This document shows, in pieces, positions 21,401 through 32,000 of a stretch of DNA of 64,000 nt; positions within the stretch are counted from its first letter, which is position 1, and every line of letters starts with the position of its first letter. Source of the DNA: Paragyromitra xinjiangensis (taxonomy: Eukaryota; Ascomycota; Pezizomycetes; Pezizales; Discinaceae); the NCBI GenBank assembly GCA_038503065.1, contig JBCAMK010000009.1, positions 186,001 through 250,000 on the forward strand. Reading direction: 5' to 3'. The position numbers and the translations under genes were made by a program. The notes under the pieces were generated by a model. That model searched no databases. It was not told the DNA's origin and saw only the letters and a program-made list of their open reading frames with translations.

Positions 21401-22167
21401 ATCACTCTTAGATGTGACATCGATACCCCCCGCTTCGTCTGTGCTCTGCTAGAGTTCTCTCCAATCCCCGAATCCCTCGCAGGTGAACTATGGGCAACAC
21501 TAGTAATGCACAACCCTTCGTTAATCCCGTTGACTAATTCGCCCTCCGCTATCTACGCCATCTGTGTCGAAGATGCCACCCTCCATCGAGCTATCACTCG
21601 CTGGGCCAGCGAGTACTTGGATTGGCTCATTCTGCCCAGTAAGTAGCATGTTCGCTTCCCCTACTAAAATTCTAGTCTAACCCACACTGTAGTTAGCATG
21701 TCTTCGAGCACCCCAACACCTGCATCTGGCACTGAGAGGAACCACTCGCCGAAGAGGCACATACATACTTCCACAGATTCCGCTGGAGCATCCACGCCAG
21801 TAAAGGACCCACAACCAGCTACCATCTCACAAAAGTATCCCGCGTAACCGGTAACGCAATTTCCATCCTTCCAGACGACAAAAAGATCGATTTCGGGGCC
21901 GCCAACCCCACCCCCGGCTCCGTGCCTTTACCAAACCCCACGCTGTGTAACCTCCATCTTGCAATTGCGCGGGTGATCCATGCTAGTGGCGTCGGTGAGG
22001 TGATTGATCGGATTTGGCGACGGGAGAAGGACTTGAAGGAGGGTGCTTCGTGGTTGGATGGATCGGATGTGGCGCTGGGTATCTTAAGAGGGAGTTGTAT
22101 CTGCTGGGGGATGCGGATAGGTACTGTGGGGCTTGAGGTTGATGGACTGCTGTGTTTGTGGGTGTAG
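21401..22167 (+). pseudogene. HNH-family-like fungal gene, broken or partial
   Basis: A coding-like exon 21401-21638 (starting after the acceptor ATCATCACAG) ends at CCC A|GTAAGT. A 98-bp intron to 21736 joins it in frame to 21737-22167. The product contains TLVMHNPSLIPLTN, TYFHRFRWSIHASK, and then LPNPTLCNLHLAIARVIHASG followed by VGEVIDRIWR, a pattern like the 'LP.P..L..H.A.A...H.SGA.EYID' region of fungal HNH-endonuclease-type proteins. The HNH motif itself is absent, no start exon is found, and the end (GLLCLWV) leaves the family. An alternative acceptor at 21694 gives a different frame that stops at 21848. Most likely a decayed gene; function uncertain. Confidence 0.35.
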
Positions 22168-23949
22168 TTCTTTCTGTGTATCCTTGAACTGTTATTCTGG
22201 CTTTTGGCTTCAGTTGATTGCACCGCAGCTAACCTAATTACCTTATCTTGTTACATTCATGAGAAAGGCCTGAAGACAGAGCATCTCTACGCGATTTGGG
22301 TCCATGTCAATGGTCGAAGGGCTATCAAAAATCAACCATTAGATCCCATTACCAAGAATTCTGTACATAGAAGTCTAGTGAGTTAAATCACCCTCTCTCT
22401 CATCCCATCAGTTATTAATTTATTCCACAGATACAAATTCAAAATAGAAAAATCGACCGATTTTTGGTGTCGGGATAGAAAATACACATTGTCACATAAA
22501 GATAAGAACCAGAAATCTGATTCATAGCCACTCACTCATTCGGGATTTTTGATGACCCACGTTCAGGCTATGCAGGTACAGATTTCTGAATCTTTATATA
22601 TGGTTGTTTCTGGAGCGTGGAGTTTGATGTAGGTGGTGGGGTAATGGGGCAATGGGGCGTTTAGAATAAGATGCCCTCAGTCTTTTTGGAAACTATACTC
22701 CGGTTCAAGAAATAGTAGATACATATGTAAGACTTCGCCCCCCCCCCCCCAACTCTATGAGTCCTTAAAAAGATAACAAAATCGATGAAACGAAGTAAAA
22801 TGAAACTCCGGTTCCCGAAGCAACTACATAAAAGAATTGATCATTTTACAGCTAACGCGACCCTTTAAACATCATTCGTAAAGCAAAGCAAACAAAATCT
22901 CACCAGTAACACCACCCTTTTTGAAGGCCAACACGCTATTCAAACCTGAGAACTTTAAACTACCTAAGCCGATTATCTATCAGCTACTTAAGCTCATGTA
23001 GTGTGATCGTGCGGACGGGTTGTACCAAAGCACTAAGTTTAACCCATTTAGTCTAGCCGGGGGAGTGCTTTATACATTGTTCCTAGACGATGATTGATAA
23101 TCCGATATAAATTCGGAATTTGTTCTTCTTCTCAAATGTGCCTTCATATGCCAGGCTCAACGCATCCAGGGGGTTTTTCACTTCATCCTGTCATGATGGT
23201 AGTTTGTATATTAGAATATGTGGGACCTCTCATCCCAACCAGTCGCTTCTCATAATAGGAAGACTAGCAGTTTCCCTCTGGCCTAGTGTCCAGCCCCCCT
23301 AGCAGCTTGTTTCTCGCTGAAGGTCTACGATCCGCAGCAGCTAAAAAGAGGGGTAAGAGTAAGCCAAATTCCCCTCCCATGTCAATTTTAAGGGTGTTGT
23401 GGACGATTCGAGAGGGAGGTTACGGTAGCTAAATAACGAAACTACATGTTAGGGGAGATCATTTCTCTATTTCTATTTCTCAGGTATAGAGTAAAGACGG
23501 GGTGTAGATTAAACCAAATCTTATCTGCCGAGGGTAGATCGGGCCTTTGCCCTTTCCACTAGAGTTCACCTCGGGCATAGCGGCCAGCGGGAGTTGTCCA
23601 TACATTTTCCCATCTGTGAGACATAAAACTTTGATTCTACAACCAGCTGGTTGGGTGGGCGGCACCAGTTACAAGAATAAGGATTGTGCGGTCCATCACG
23701 TGCACCCTGTGGTTAACATTAGATCTATAGACTTTCTACTACATGTACATGTAGGTATTAAAGTTTTTAAAAAACACCATTTATAAGCATCAGGCAAAAA
23801 CGCCAACACCACCAAATCCAGCCAAACAAAGAAACTCTTAACGCCACCAACCTAAACCAAACCCAGCCAGACGAAAGAAACACCCTCAGTGCTGCCAACC
23901 CGAACCCAGCCGGACGAAGGAAACATCCTCAACCCGACCCAAACCCTCA
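22168..23949. other. 1.8-kb gene-poor region
   Basis: AT-rich with no supported gene. Contains a poly-C run (about 14 C near 22738-22750) and a ~45-bp degenerate tandem repeat at 23798-23935. Confidence 0.45.
23798..23935. repeat. Degenerate ~45-bp tandem repeat, three units
   Basis: Three successive units share GCC-ACC-AA...CCAGCC-GACGAA-GAAAC-CCTC (e.g. CCCAGCCAGACGAAAGAAAC and CCCAGCCGGACGAAGGAAAC) with increasing divergence. Immediately downstream of the retropepsin-like gene (which is on the minus strand). Confidence 0.55.
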
Positions 23950-24787
23950 TTAAACTTTGGGAAATAGCTCCGGAACCTTGCCTGCGAATCCGTAGCAGAA
24001 CGTAAAGGTCCGTCTCTTCGGATCTAAGAAGGTTGCGATGTTGTGCAGGGCAATATAATCCATTCCGATCACGTTAACTTCGCTGAAATGGGAATTCTGA
24101 GGCGACACTAGGACGGGGACAAGGTGGCCTCCGATATGGATAGGCGTCTCCATATCCGTGGAGACGACCCCTAGAGCATCGGCAGCCTACACTAAATCAG
24201 CATTGAAACAACCCTCAAGTTCCTACCTTTGTATCACTGACCTGCTGCGATATATAAGTCCTCGGAGAGCCTGTGTCCAGTAGAAAATGAACCCACTTGG
24301 CGTTTCCCTCGAGTCGGGCAGTTAGAGAAAGGAGACACCTCCTGTTTCTCCCCCAGATCATCCCACTCACGCGTTGCACGACGCGCGCAAAGTCCGCACG
24401 GTCAACATCAGAGAGGTATCGTATCCCGAAGATCTGGGATATTTCGTGTGAGAGTTCTTTCTGACCGATGTCGGTGATGAGGAAATCATAGTCTTCTGCC
24501 CCTATCGGTATCCCATCATGGATATCGACGAAGTCCCCATCCCTCTGGCGCTTGGCGACGTCCCTATTGAAGTAGCACGATTGGATCTTCTGAGGAAAAG
24601 CTAGGCGTTGCTCGAGGATGTCATATCCGGATGCAGGGATGCGAGGCAGGGCCCTGAAGCAGAGCGTCATAGAAAAATTGCGGGTAATCATACTAGTTAC
24701 CACGATCCGAGGAACTATGGGATTATAAGCCACTATGCGAGCCATCATGGTGCCTGGCTTAACGGAGCGGAGAATCGAGGCAAACAT
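23950..24787 (-). CDS. Stand-alone retropepsin-like aspartic protease, two exons, 265 aa
   Basis: Exon 1 24787-24227, a 40-bp intron 24226-24187 (GTAGGA...GTGTAG), exon 2 24186-23950 ending TAA; total divisible by three. The N-terminal ~55 residues lack acids and are rich in Arg, Ser and Met (TRNFSMTLCFRALPR), like a mitochondrial targeting peptide. Exon 1 ends with VHFLLDTGSPRTYIS, the DTG active-site motif of retroviral-type aspartic proteases. Exon 2 carries the flap-like region and NVIGMDYIALHN, matching the hydrophobic-G-D near the end of the fold. No reverse transcriptase or gag lies nearby, so this could be a domesticated retroelement protease or a host DDI1-like enzyme. The intron is unusually short. 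Protease fold likely; role unknown. Confidence 0.55.
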
Positions 24788-26112
24788 ATCTGTTATTTGT
24801 TGAGTTGATGATTGGGTATGGTGAACTGATGTGGGTATCCCTTCGTTTGTAAGAAATTGAAGACTAAATTCGCTTCATTCTCGAAAATCCGAACCACCAC
24901 TGTCCCAGGGTATGTGAAAAATTAAGGGTAGTATATTTCCTGTCGGGCAATACCTTTGCGGTAGAGTAAGTGGATGCTGGGTGTTCCCTAAACGAAAACT
25001 TGTGGCAAAATTTCTTTGATTTAGGGTTTTACAGACCATAGGATAGCGAAGGTGGTTGGCGGAATCAAAATCTATGAGGTTATGCACGCACCATTCCTTA
25101 AATTTTGCAGAGGCTGCGAATATTATAGAATCACCAATAACAATTAATTGTTCAACCATTTTTACTTTCATGAGAGGGGGATACATACATGTACAGCCGC
25201 TACTTAGTTACTTACCACTACCGTTTCTATTCTCGCATAATCGCTAGAGGATATTGTGTCCCTCAGTCAAAAAAATCCCTGTCCGCCATACCCCAGTTCC
25301 GTCATGCGACCGGCTTTTACTGTACCGTCCATTCTATAAGGTCCTAACATATTTCATATAGAGAAATAAAATGCTTCTTTATAAGAATAATCTTGGTGTG
25401 TAAAAAGGATCAGGGCTGGGGTTGTACTAGTCTTGGGCGGCCCCTGATTTAGGGATTGCTTGTGCTATATCGCCTCTCAGCGTGCATTAGGCAAGACTTT
25501 ACTGCTACCGACATAAGAGATACCGCAGAGTAGTAATTGGCGGGCAGGCCCTGGCCTAGGGCCTAAACTCTAGTGGTGAGAAAAGTACGTGTCCCCACTC
25601 AGTAACATATTAATTATATTTCGCAATGACAGCTACAGTAATAGGAGGACTGACTAATGTCCCGTTCTGGTATTGCGGTTTTCGGCTTGGATATCAATTT
25701 GAGCGAGTTTTAGTATCAGAGATTGAGAAGTACTAGCAGGGCAACACAATCGAGACGTCTCAAGTAATAACTATGGGCTCATGCTTCGCCGCATTTGACC
25801 TTATAAGTTCCTAGAATAAGGCATCATAGTCTCGTGCCCCTATCTGCGATCTTATCAGATTGCTTCTAGTTAGCACAACTGGCTATCGCGCCAAGAAGCC
25901 TATGGGCACGAGACTAGAAAACACCACACCTCAAATGAACTGAAATATTTGATGGATAATTATAATGAAAACTACAATCTAACAACCCCTTCCCCCCCCC
26001 ACCCAACCCCCCAAAAACGTAATGCTCAAGAGCCCAGCTCAACCCGCTCCAGATCCATCTTGACCAGCCTTCTTCCTCCCACCCCCTCTTTCTTCCCACC
26101 GCCCGTATTGCT
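24788..26112. other. Intergenic region
   Basis: No accepted gene. Holds a small inverted-repeat element at 25828-25915. A minus-strand frame 24875-25186 beginning with ATG is noted but not accepted. Confidence 0.45.
25828..25915. repeat. 88-bp element with 12-bp perfect inverted ends
   Basis: AGTCTCGTGCCC at 25828-25839 is the exact inverse complement of GGGCACGAGACT at 25904-25915. The 64 bp between show no long pairing. Could be a tiny MITE or a hairpin; no target duplication is obvious. Confidence 0.5.
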
Positions 26113-28314
26113 TCACCTACGTTCTCTTATCCCTAGCAGCGTTTTCTCCGGTGAACCGACAACAAGCTCTAGATGTTCCTCCGTTACCGGCCTAACCCTC
26201 ACGATTTTTTTCAACGTCTCATCCTTATCTATCCTCAAAGCCATACTCCCCACCTCTTTCCCAATAGGCTCACTCCTTAGTGCAAGTACCACATACTCTG
26301 GGATAGAACGCCACGCTTCGATGACTCCACCTTGACAGCACTGCCAGAGAGATCCCAGTAGCGCAACCACAACGTACGTAATGAGAATTGCTGCACAAAG
26401 AACACCTATGTGAGACGAGAGTTGGAACCCATATACTTGACGGTAAACCTTCACGGGCGGCAGCGTGTACATGGTGCAATTTAGCAGGGGCTCTGGCATT
26501 AAATCTTCCGGATACATCTGCCCCTCGATTTGGCCACCGATTCCGTATATGGCAGGGTACTGCGAGTGAGACGTTTGCATATCTAAAAGCACATCTATGT
26601 ATGAACCACCGACTATTAACTCGATTAATGCAGCCTCGGTGACCTCCGCTAGTCCCCCCCGGAGAATTTCCCTGTTCTCATAAGGCCCGACTACAGAAGT
26701 AAGAATCGATGCCCAATCCCTGAATTGCAAGTTTTCGGTAGGTTTCGATTGGGCGCCACGGCTAGGGTATGTTGTATTCGCCTCTACCATGATGATCGTT
26801 GAGTTCACCTCGTAGAAATTTTTGATATGGATAACATCGAGCCAGTTCTCGTGGTAAAGAAATTTACGTGGGGAGCCGCCAAAGTAAGGCAAGTGGTCAT
26901 GGAAGTGAGCCTGTTCGGGGGAAAACAATTGGTCAGGTGAACTAACAGTAGCTGCCTTGAGCACTGCAGATACTGAGCATACGATGAGCGAAGGGTCTGG
27001 GATATCTGGATAATAATCGCCACTGTTGTTTTCCTCAAAAACGAAGACGATAGTTTCTGTGAACTTTTTGTTGACGGCCGCCCTTGGCCCCTCGGTCATC
27101 CAAAGTCTTGATGGCTGGGCTGCATAATTATGAGGGTCGAAATCGACTACTAGTAACAAATCCTGGTTACTTTGTAGTGGACCCTCGAGGGAATCCTGGA
27201 TAACGGCCATGTAGCACCACTCCGACCCATTGCCAACGCTGTTGATGGAATGGTTGCATGGTTCCTTCCGTCTCCTTCGGCACACAATATCGACTTCTAC
27301 GCCAGTCAAGTCCCCAACAAACGCGGCTCGTGAGCCATAATTCTTGTGGGAAACGTTATAGTCGATAAGCCTCCCACTCTCCTGTATTACATCGGATCTC
27401 ATAACACCAGATAGTTTAGTTGAGCCCATCCAATTGGCGCCGGCAGCAAGCGGACGATTCCATCGAGTGGTAGTGTTGACTCCCTCATCATTGAAGCGAT
27501 GACTCTCCTGGATCAAGTCCCCCTGAGCATGTATGTAAAGTGCATTCCCTTCAAGAGCAGTTACCCAATAATCTACTCGATCATTGAAATCAACATGATA
27601 TGGATATATTTTATCTCGAGCTTCTCCCAAAGCTGTGTCGATCAAGATATTCCCGTAGCATTGAGGGACTTTATCCCCGACGTATTCGGGATTGAAACCA
27701 TCAATATCTACCTCATGAAACCACTCATATCGAGGTACCATTAACACTGCACTTGCTGGCCCTGCTAATGCGCAGAGCAGACAGGCGAGGAAAATAAACC
27801 CTATAAGCTGAAACAGCTTTCTCCCTAGCCGCCACTCATCTTCAGTGCATCTCCCTTCCCACCGTTGTCGTAGCAAAGCAATAGTAAAGTTGATTGCTGC
27901 CCGGAACTCTCGGGAGACTAAGAGTGCCAAACTCGCGAGCGAAACCTCAGCTCCTATAAGGCCCAATAATGTGCCATCACCAATTAAGCACCGCTGCATA
28001 TACTGCTGCCCAATGTTGACTAGACTAGAAACCATTAAAATCTCGTGCACTTTCGCTGCTAGCTGAAGTGCGCCAAGAATGCTAGATGTGGCCTGCGCAG
28101 TCTTGCCGATTTCAGTGCCTATGACATACTGACTGAAATTCAGGTACAACAGTACCACTATTACAGCGCAGGAGGCGGTGGTGCAGAGATGCCAGGTAAA
28201 TTGGCTGACGAGATCTTTCGAAAGTGCAAGCTCCTCCGCTTCCAAGGTGGAGCTTGGGGTAATAGTCGTGGCTTGGTCGGAGGGCGGTCCTATAATGTAT
28301 GTCAGAGTTTCCAC
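26113..28314 (-). CDS. Large fungal membrane protein with glycosylated extracellular domain
   Basis: The frame encodes ~733 residues. The 5' end is uncertain: the frame opens after a TAG with no ATG near it, and CCATAG/GCGAG just upstream could be a splice acceptor, so a first exon is probably missing. Hydrophobic segments at about 46-66 (ASCAVIVVLLYLNF), 170-195 (LIGFIFLACLLCALAG) and 650-675 (IGVLCAAILITYVVVALLG) look like membrane helices. The ~450-residue stretch between the second and third has at least eight N-glycosylation sequons (NTT, NVS, NHS, NGS, NNS, NST, NTT, NCT) and several Cys, so it should face outside or the ER lumen. The tail is cytosolic. This layout is common in ascomycete multigene families of unknown role. 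Confidence 0.55.
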   Translation of the reverse strand: METLTYIIGPPSDQATTITPSSTLEAEELALSKDLVSQFTWHLCTTASCAVIVVLLYLNFSQYVIGTEIGKTAQATSSILGALQLAAKVHEILMVSSLVNIGQQYMQRCLIGDGTLLGLIGAEVSLASLALLVSREFRAAINFTIALLRQRWEGRCTEDEWRLGRKLFQLIGFIFLACLLCALAGPASAVLMVPRYEWFHEVDIDGFNPEYVGDKVPQCYGNILIDTALGEARDKIYPYHVDFNDRVDYWVTALEGNALYIHAQGDLIQESHRFNDEGVNTTTRWNRPLAAGANWMGSTKLSGVMRSDVIQESGRLIDYNVSHKNYGSRAAFVGDLTGVEVDIVCRRRRKEPCNHSINSVGNGSEWCYMAVIQDSLEGPLQSNQDLLLVVDFDPHNYAAQPSRLWMTEGPRAAVNKKFTETIVFVFEENNSGDYYPDIPDPSLIVCSVSAVLKAATVSSPDQLFSPEQAHFHDHLPYFGGSPRKFLYHENWLDVIHIKNFYEVNSTIIMVEANTTYPSRGAQSKPTENLQFRDWASILTSVVGPYENREILRGGLAEVTEAALIELIVGGSYIDVLLDMQTSHSQYPAIYGIGGQIEGQMYPEDLMPEPLLNCTMYTLPPVKVYRQVYGFQLSSHIGVLCAAILITYVVVALLGSLWQCCQGGVIEAWRSIPEYVVLALRSEPIGKEVGSMALRIDKDETLKKIVRVRPVTEEHLELVVGSPEKTLLGIRERR

Positions 28315-31082
28315 TCGCTATGGCGAGGCATATCATGGTGGTCCGGTACTAACGTCTCTGGTTCCAGGACAGATTGCCATCAGGGCCAATTTCTTGTATC
28401 GATTCAAGCCTTTCTGCCTCTTGAAGAGTATTATCCATTTCCCAAGGAACACAAAGGCTTGGCGACAGGTCCGGCTATAATGAATGATGACCCTAGAGTC
28501 TTCGTCGAGACAAAATTTAGTTACTGTAGAAAAATGTGAAATGGTAGCGATGACAGAGGAAGCATACCTTGATGTAATCTCGAGGATCAATGACAGGAAG
28601 AGAGGCCTCGGGGTAAAAAGCGTATTTTTTTTGTTGGACACGTGCACGGTGGTGGAGATATACTGCTCGTTCTGATATTGCACAAGGGATAACTTTCTGC
28701 GGATAGCATGCGCAGAGCTAAGATTTATAAGATTTTTCCGTCTATGCCACAATGGACGCATGAGGCATTAAATAAAGGCTTCAAGCCACGGAAGTGAGTT
28801 ATATCCCTAGGGCTCCTGTATTGATTAACTGGCGAAGCTCACGTACACCATATGCATGCATGTAACATAACGATCCAGATACCGTGATCGTGAGCAATAG
28901 GTGGCTAAAAGCCTCAGCTTAGCTGCCTAATTGAGAAACATAAACTAACAAGTTTTTCCCCTTGCATAATGAGTTTCGCCAGCTAATGCATGCGCAGCAC
29001 TCGCCGATCGTCTCCAGTCGAAGGCAATATGGCAGTAGGTTTGCTGCTCAGATTACAAACTAAATCTACGTTATCGTCCTCTCACAATTGGGTACTTGGG
29101 TGTAAAGCAGATGGGCTGATAGAAGCCACCTGCAATCACGATCAACCTATCCTCCGTCATGCTCAGTAAAAAACTGTTAGCGACCGGTAAACTATCACTA
29201 CTCTTGCATGACAAAGACAAAAATAGGGCCAACTCCAATGCAACTACAGTGGCTCCGCTACCAACAGAAAACTACTATGACTGTAAACGTATAGTACGAG
29301 AAGGTGTAGAGGGTAACCTGGGCAACCTGGTTCACCCCCTCTTCAAAAAAAAGATTCGTTAGTAAAGCCAGTCAAAAAGCGCCATCGTAGGAAAGCTACA
29401 ATTCTTGTAGCACAGATCATCCCTTCGCGTCGATCGACCAGCCATCAAAAGCCTCAACTGTTGTTTTCAGGATTTTGACTAGTCAAATGAGTCCAGGGGT
29501 GTAAATCAGGTTGCCCAGCTCACCCTCCACGCTTTCTCGCACCATATCAATCTCGAGTAGCTAAGCTACATATAGCTTATATTTTAAAGGATCATGAGAC
29601 AGGGGTGGAAGGCAGAGCTCTATTACTAACTCCATTGCTAAATGTTTCGCCAATAGAGGACTTAAATCCCAAAATCTCATCCTACTGCGCATGCAGCCTG
29701 CATCCGATTTACTCGTAATATCCAAACGCCACTACATACTGGTAGTTATAGGCTACCGCCAGCATGCGGTACGCTCGCCCGTATCCTACATCATTTAACT
29801 GGCAGATACCGTAAAAATTCAGTCACAACGAATTGGCCTAGACTGAGACCGCATGATAGAATAAGTGCCCCCAATTGGTACACACCATCAACTTACAGGT
29901 TATCACAGTCAATATAAGTAGGATGCCAACCCAAACCCTATCTCCTAACATGTTAGTGTGTGTATATATCCCGCTGTCTCAGTCCAAGCTGATTCGTTAT
30001 GACTGAGTTTTTACGGTACTGTACTAGATACCCACTTTCGCGCAACCAAGGACCTAGCCAAATAGATTACTGGATTTTTTTACGGCGTGGTGAATAACAA
30101 CTTGCGGAAGGCGAGCCAGCAGCAGAGACATGGCGCTCCCCATTATCAGATACGAGTACTCTCATTCGCTATCACCATTTTTGTGTGTTAATCCGGGGCG
30201 GGGAAGTAAGGGATTTACCTCAGGTATATGCATGCATCCACGTGCAATCGGTATGTAGCAATCAAGATCGGTGTTACCTAGCTCTTTTTGAGACGGAGGG
30301 CCTACCACACAACCCTATTACATAGTTGTTCTAGTAATATTATGATACTAGAAATAGGTGTACCCGTACCCTAGTACCGCACTATATCCTCAGAAGTTTG
30401 TTTCTGTACACGGGGTAGAACTGCCATAGTTGTATCGAGATCCCACAACACTGCTTATTCTAGACTACTTCATCCCAGTACTTCATCACCTAAAGCAAGG
30501 GAGCATTGGTTTCTCGGAAACAACTTCGACAAACCGTAAGACAACAATTTACAAGAAGCACATTCTCCCTTGAGAAAGCGACAGGCTCGTAAGCAATCCA
30601 AGAGGTTTGCCATCTCTCCAAGTGAAACTCGAGTGACAAGAGTTTGAACCCCCAATTCAACCCGCCTCTGTAGTCGCGTGAGCATACGCTTGCACACTCC
30701 TAGACCAATTCCCTCCGTGCGCCAGAAGAATTAGGCAGCAGAACATCAACAATTCCTGTGTCTTCAAGCCCCACTCCAAGCAAATCCAAGTTGCAGTTAA
30801 CCAGCCTTACTACCTAGGGTTAGGGCTCCCCCAACGACTTATTCCACCTTCTACCTTCTTTTCCAACTCTCACAAACATTCCCACGACTCCCTGGAAATC
30901 ACAAAAAGCCTTATGCAGAATACGTATCTATCCCGCACCGACATTTTCCAAGGTCACAATTAACTTCCAAGATTGCCTCGGCTCGTTGCAGACGGCGCGG
31001 GTTGACATCACCCTGGCCAACGACGATTCGCGAATTATGACGTCACTTCTACGCACCCAATCCAACTTCTTTCAACAACCGA
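28315..31082. other. 2.8-kb gene-poor region with inverted repeat pair
   Basis: AT-rich; no gene accepted. A possible upstream exon of the membrane-protein gene may lie in the first 450 bp. Two related sequences in opposite orientation are at 29275-29345 and 29490-29570. The last ~130 bp become pyrimidine-rich before the LEA-like gene. Confidence 0.45.
29275..29570. repeat. Two inverted copies of a hAT-end-like sequence
   Basis: On the plus strand, CAGGGGTGTAAATCAGGTTG near 29495 runs into GCCCAGCTCACCCTCCACG. At the left, the complement of the sequence near 29340 reads AGGGGGTGAACCAGGTTGCC, running the other way. CAGGGGTG... is typical of hAT transposon tips. The two tips face each other across ~150 bp, so they look like ends of two elements or a rearranged one. 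No transposase seen. Confidence 0.4.
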
Positions 31083-31088
31083 TATAAA
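31083..31088 (+). promoter_or_regulatory. TATA box of the LEA-like gene
   Basis: TATAAA in the context CCGATATAAAGAACCC, 152 bp before the start codon at 31240 and followed by a pyrimidine stretch (TTTTCCCCCCC). A strong TATA box fits an inducible stress gene; this is an inference. Confidence 0.45.
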
Positions 31089-31239
31089 GAACCCATTTTC
31101 CCCCCCGTTGAATAATTCTCCACTACACTCAAACTACACGAATAAAAACCTAGCTTTACAAACCCCACAAACTTCAAACCATTTCCTCCAAAAAATCTAT
31201 TTCAAAACAACAGTTAAAAACCAAATTATATTACCAAAC

Positions 31240-31743
31240 ATGTCATTCCTCCGCACCACCGTCCTCCGCACATCCACCATCCTCTCCAGGACCACTCCCT
31301 CAGCAGCTGTAGCAGCTCGTCCCATCTCCACTTCCCCCCTCCTCAGCAAATCCATCACCGAGTCGGTCAAAGACGCCGCCAAAGCCGTTGACCAGACCGC
31401 CGCCAACGCGGCTATTAAGGGCCTTGAAGCCGCCGAGCAAGTCCGGGATAAAACAAAGGATGTTGTCGGGTCGACTACGTCCGGGAATGTAAGTGAGAAA
31501 GCGGGTGAGGTAGCTGGGAAGGCGAAGGAGGTTGGGAGCGAGGCTACTGGGACCGCAAAGGAGTATGCTGGGAAGGCTGCGGGGACTGCGAAGGAGGTTG
31601 CGGGAGAGGCGAAGGGGACGGCGAGCGAGTATAGTGGGAGTGCGACGGGGAAGAAGGAGGAGGTTAAGGGGACTGTGAAGGGGAAGGCGAATGAGGTTGC
31701 GGGTCAGGCGAAGGGGGCGTATAATGAGTCTTCTCGTTCATAG
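31240..31743 (+). CDS. Mitochondrial LEA-like (group 3) stress protein
   Basis: ATG at 31240 (AAACATGTC) gives 167 aa; the frame is open further up but has no ATG. The first ~40 residues (MSFLRTTVLRTSTILSRT, then ARPISTSP) form an Arg/Ser/Thr-rich amphipathic presequence with a likely cleavage near RPIS. The rest is a run of imperfect 11-residue repeats of the type A-x-K-A-x-E-V-x-G-x-A (e.g. GKAKEVGSEATGTAKEYAGK), rich in A, K, E, G and T, as in group 3 late-embryogenesis-abundant proteins that protect mitochondria during drying or cold. Entirely hydrophilic. Single exon. Family call strong; the protective role is by analogy. Confidence 0.75.
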   Translation: MSFLRTTVLRTSTILSRTTPSAAVAARPISTSPLLSKSITESVKDAAKAVDQTAANAAIKGLEAAEQVRDKTKDVVGSTTSGNVSEKAGEVAGKAKEVGSEATGTAKEYAGKAAGTAKEVAGEAKGTASEYSGSATGKKEEVKGTVKGKANEVAGQAKGAYNESSRS

Positions 31744-32000
31744 GGGTTTTGATCTCAGTTTCTTATTGTTTGGGATGGGATTTGTAGATTTCTTGGCGAG
31801 ATGTCTTTTGTAGCATAGTATATCAAGCAGATTTCGCATCGATGTTCCAGCGTACGGTTCTAAATCGCTTGGTCTTTTGCAATGTTTCACATGCAGTTTG
31901 ATAATGCAGTATCCGCCTCCAGTTCTTATAGACAAATATTTTATCGAATCACCGTCCTCTAATACACCAAATATCCACACCATGCATACCCAACCCGAAT

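Noticed and set aside
24875..25186. Minus-strand 103-codon frame upstream of the retropepsin-like gene
   Set aside because: Has an ATG and some hydrophobic strands but no family resemblance, AT-rich, and no splice link to the next gene.
28333..28761. Minus-strand 142-codon frame just upstream of the membrane protein
   Set aside because: Could contain a missing first exon, but the translated sequence as a whole does not resemble the family and I cannot place a donor site.
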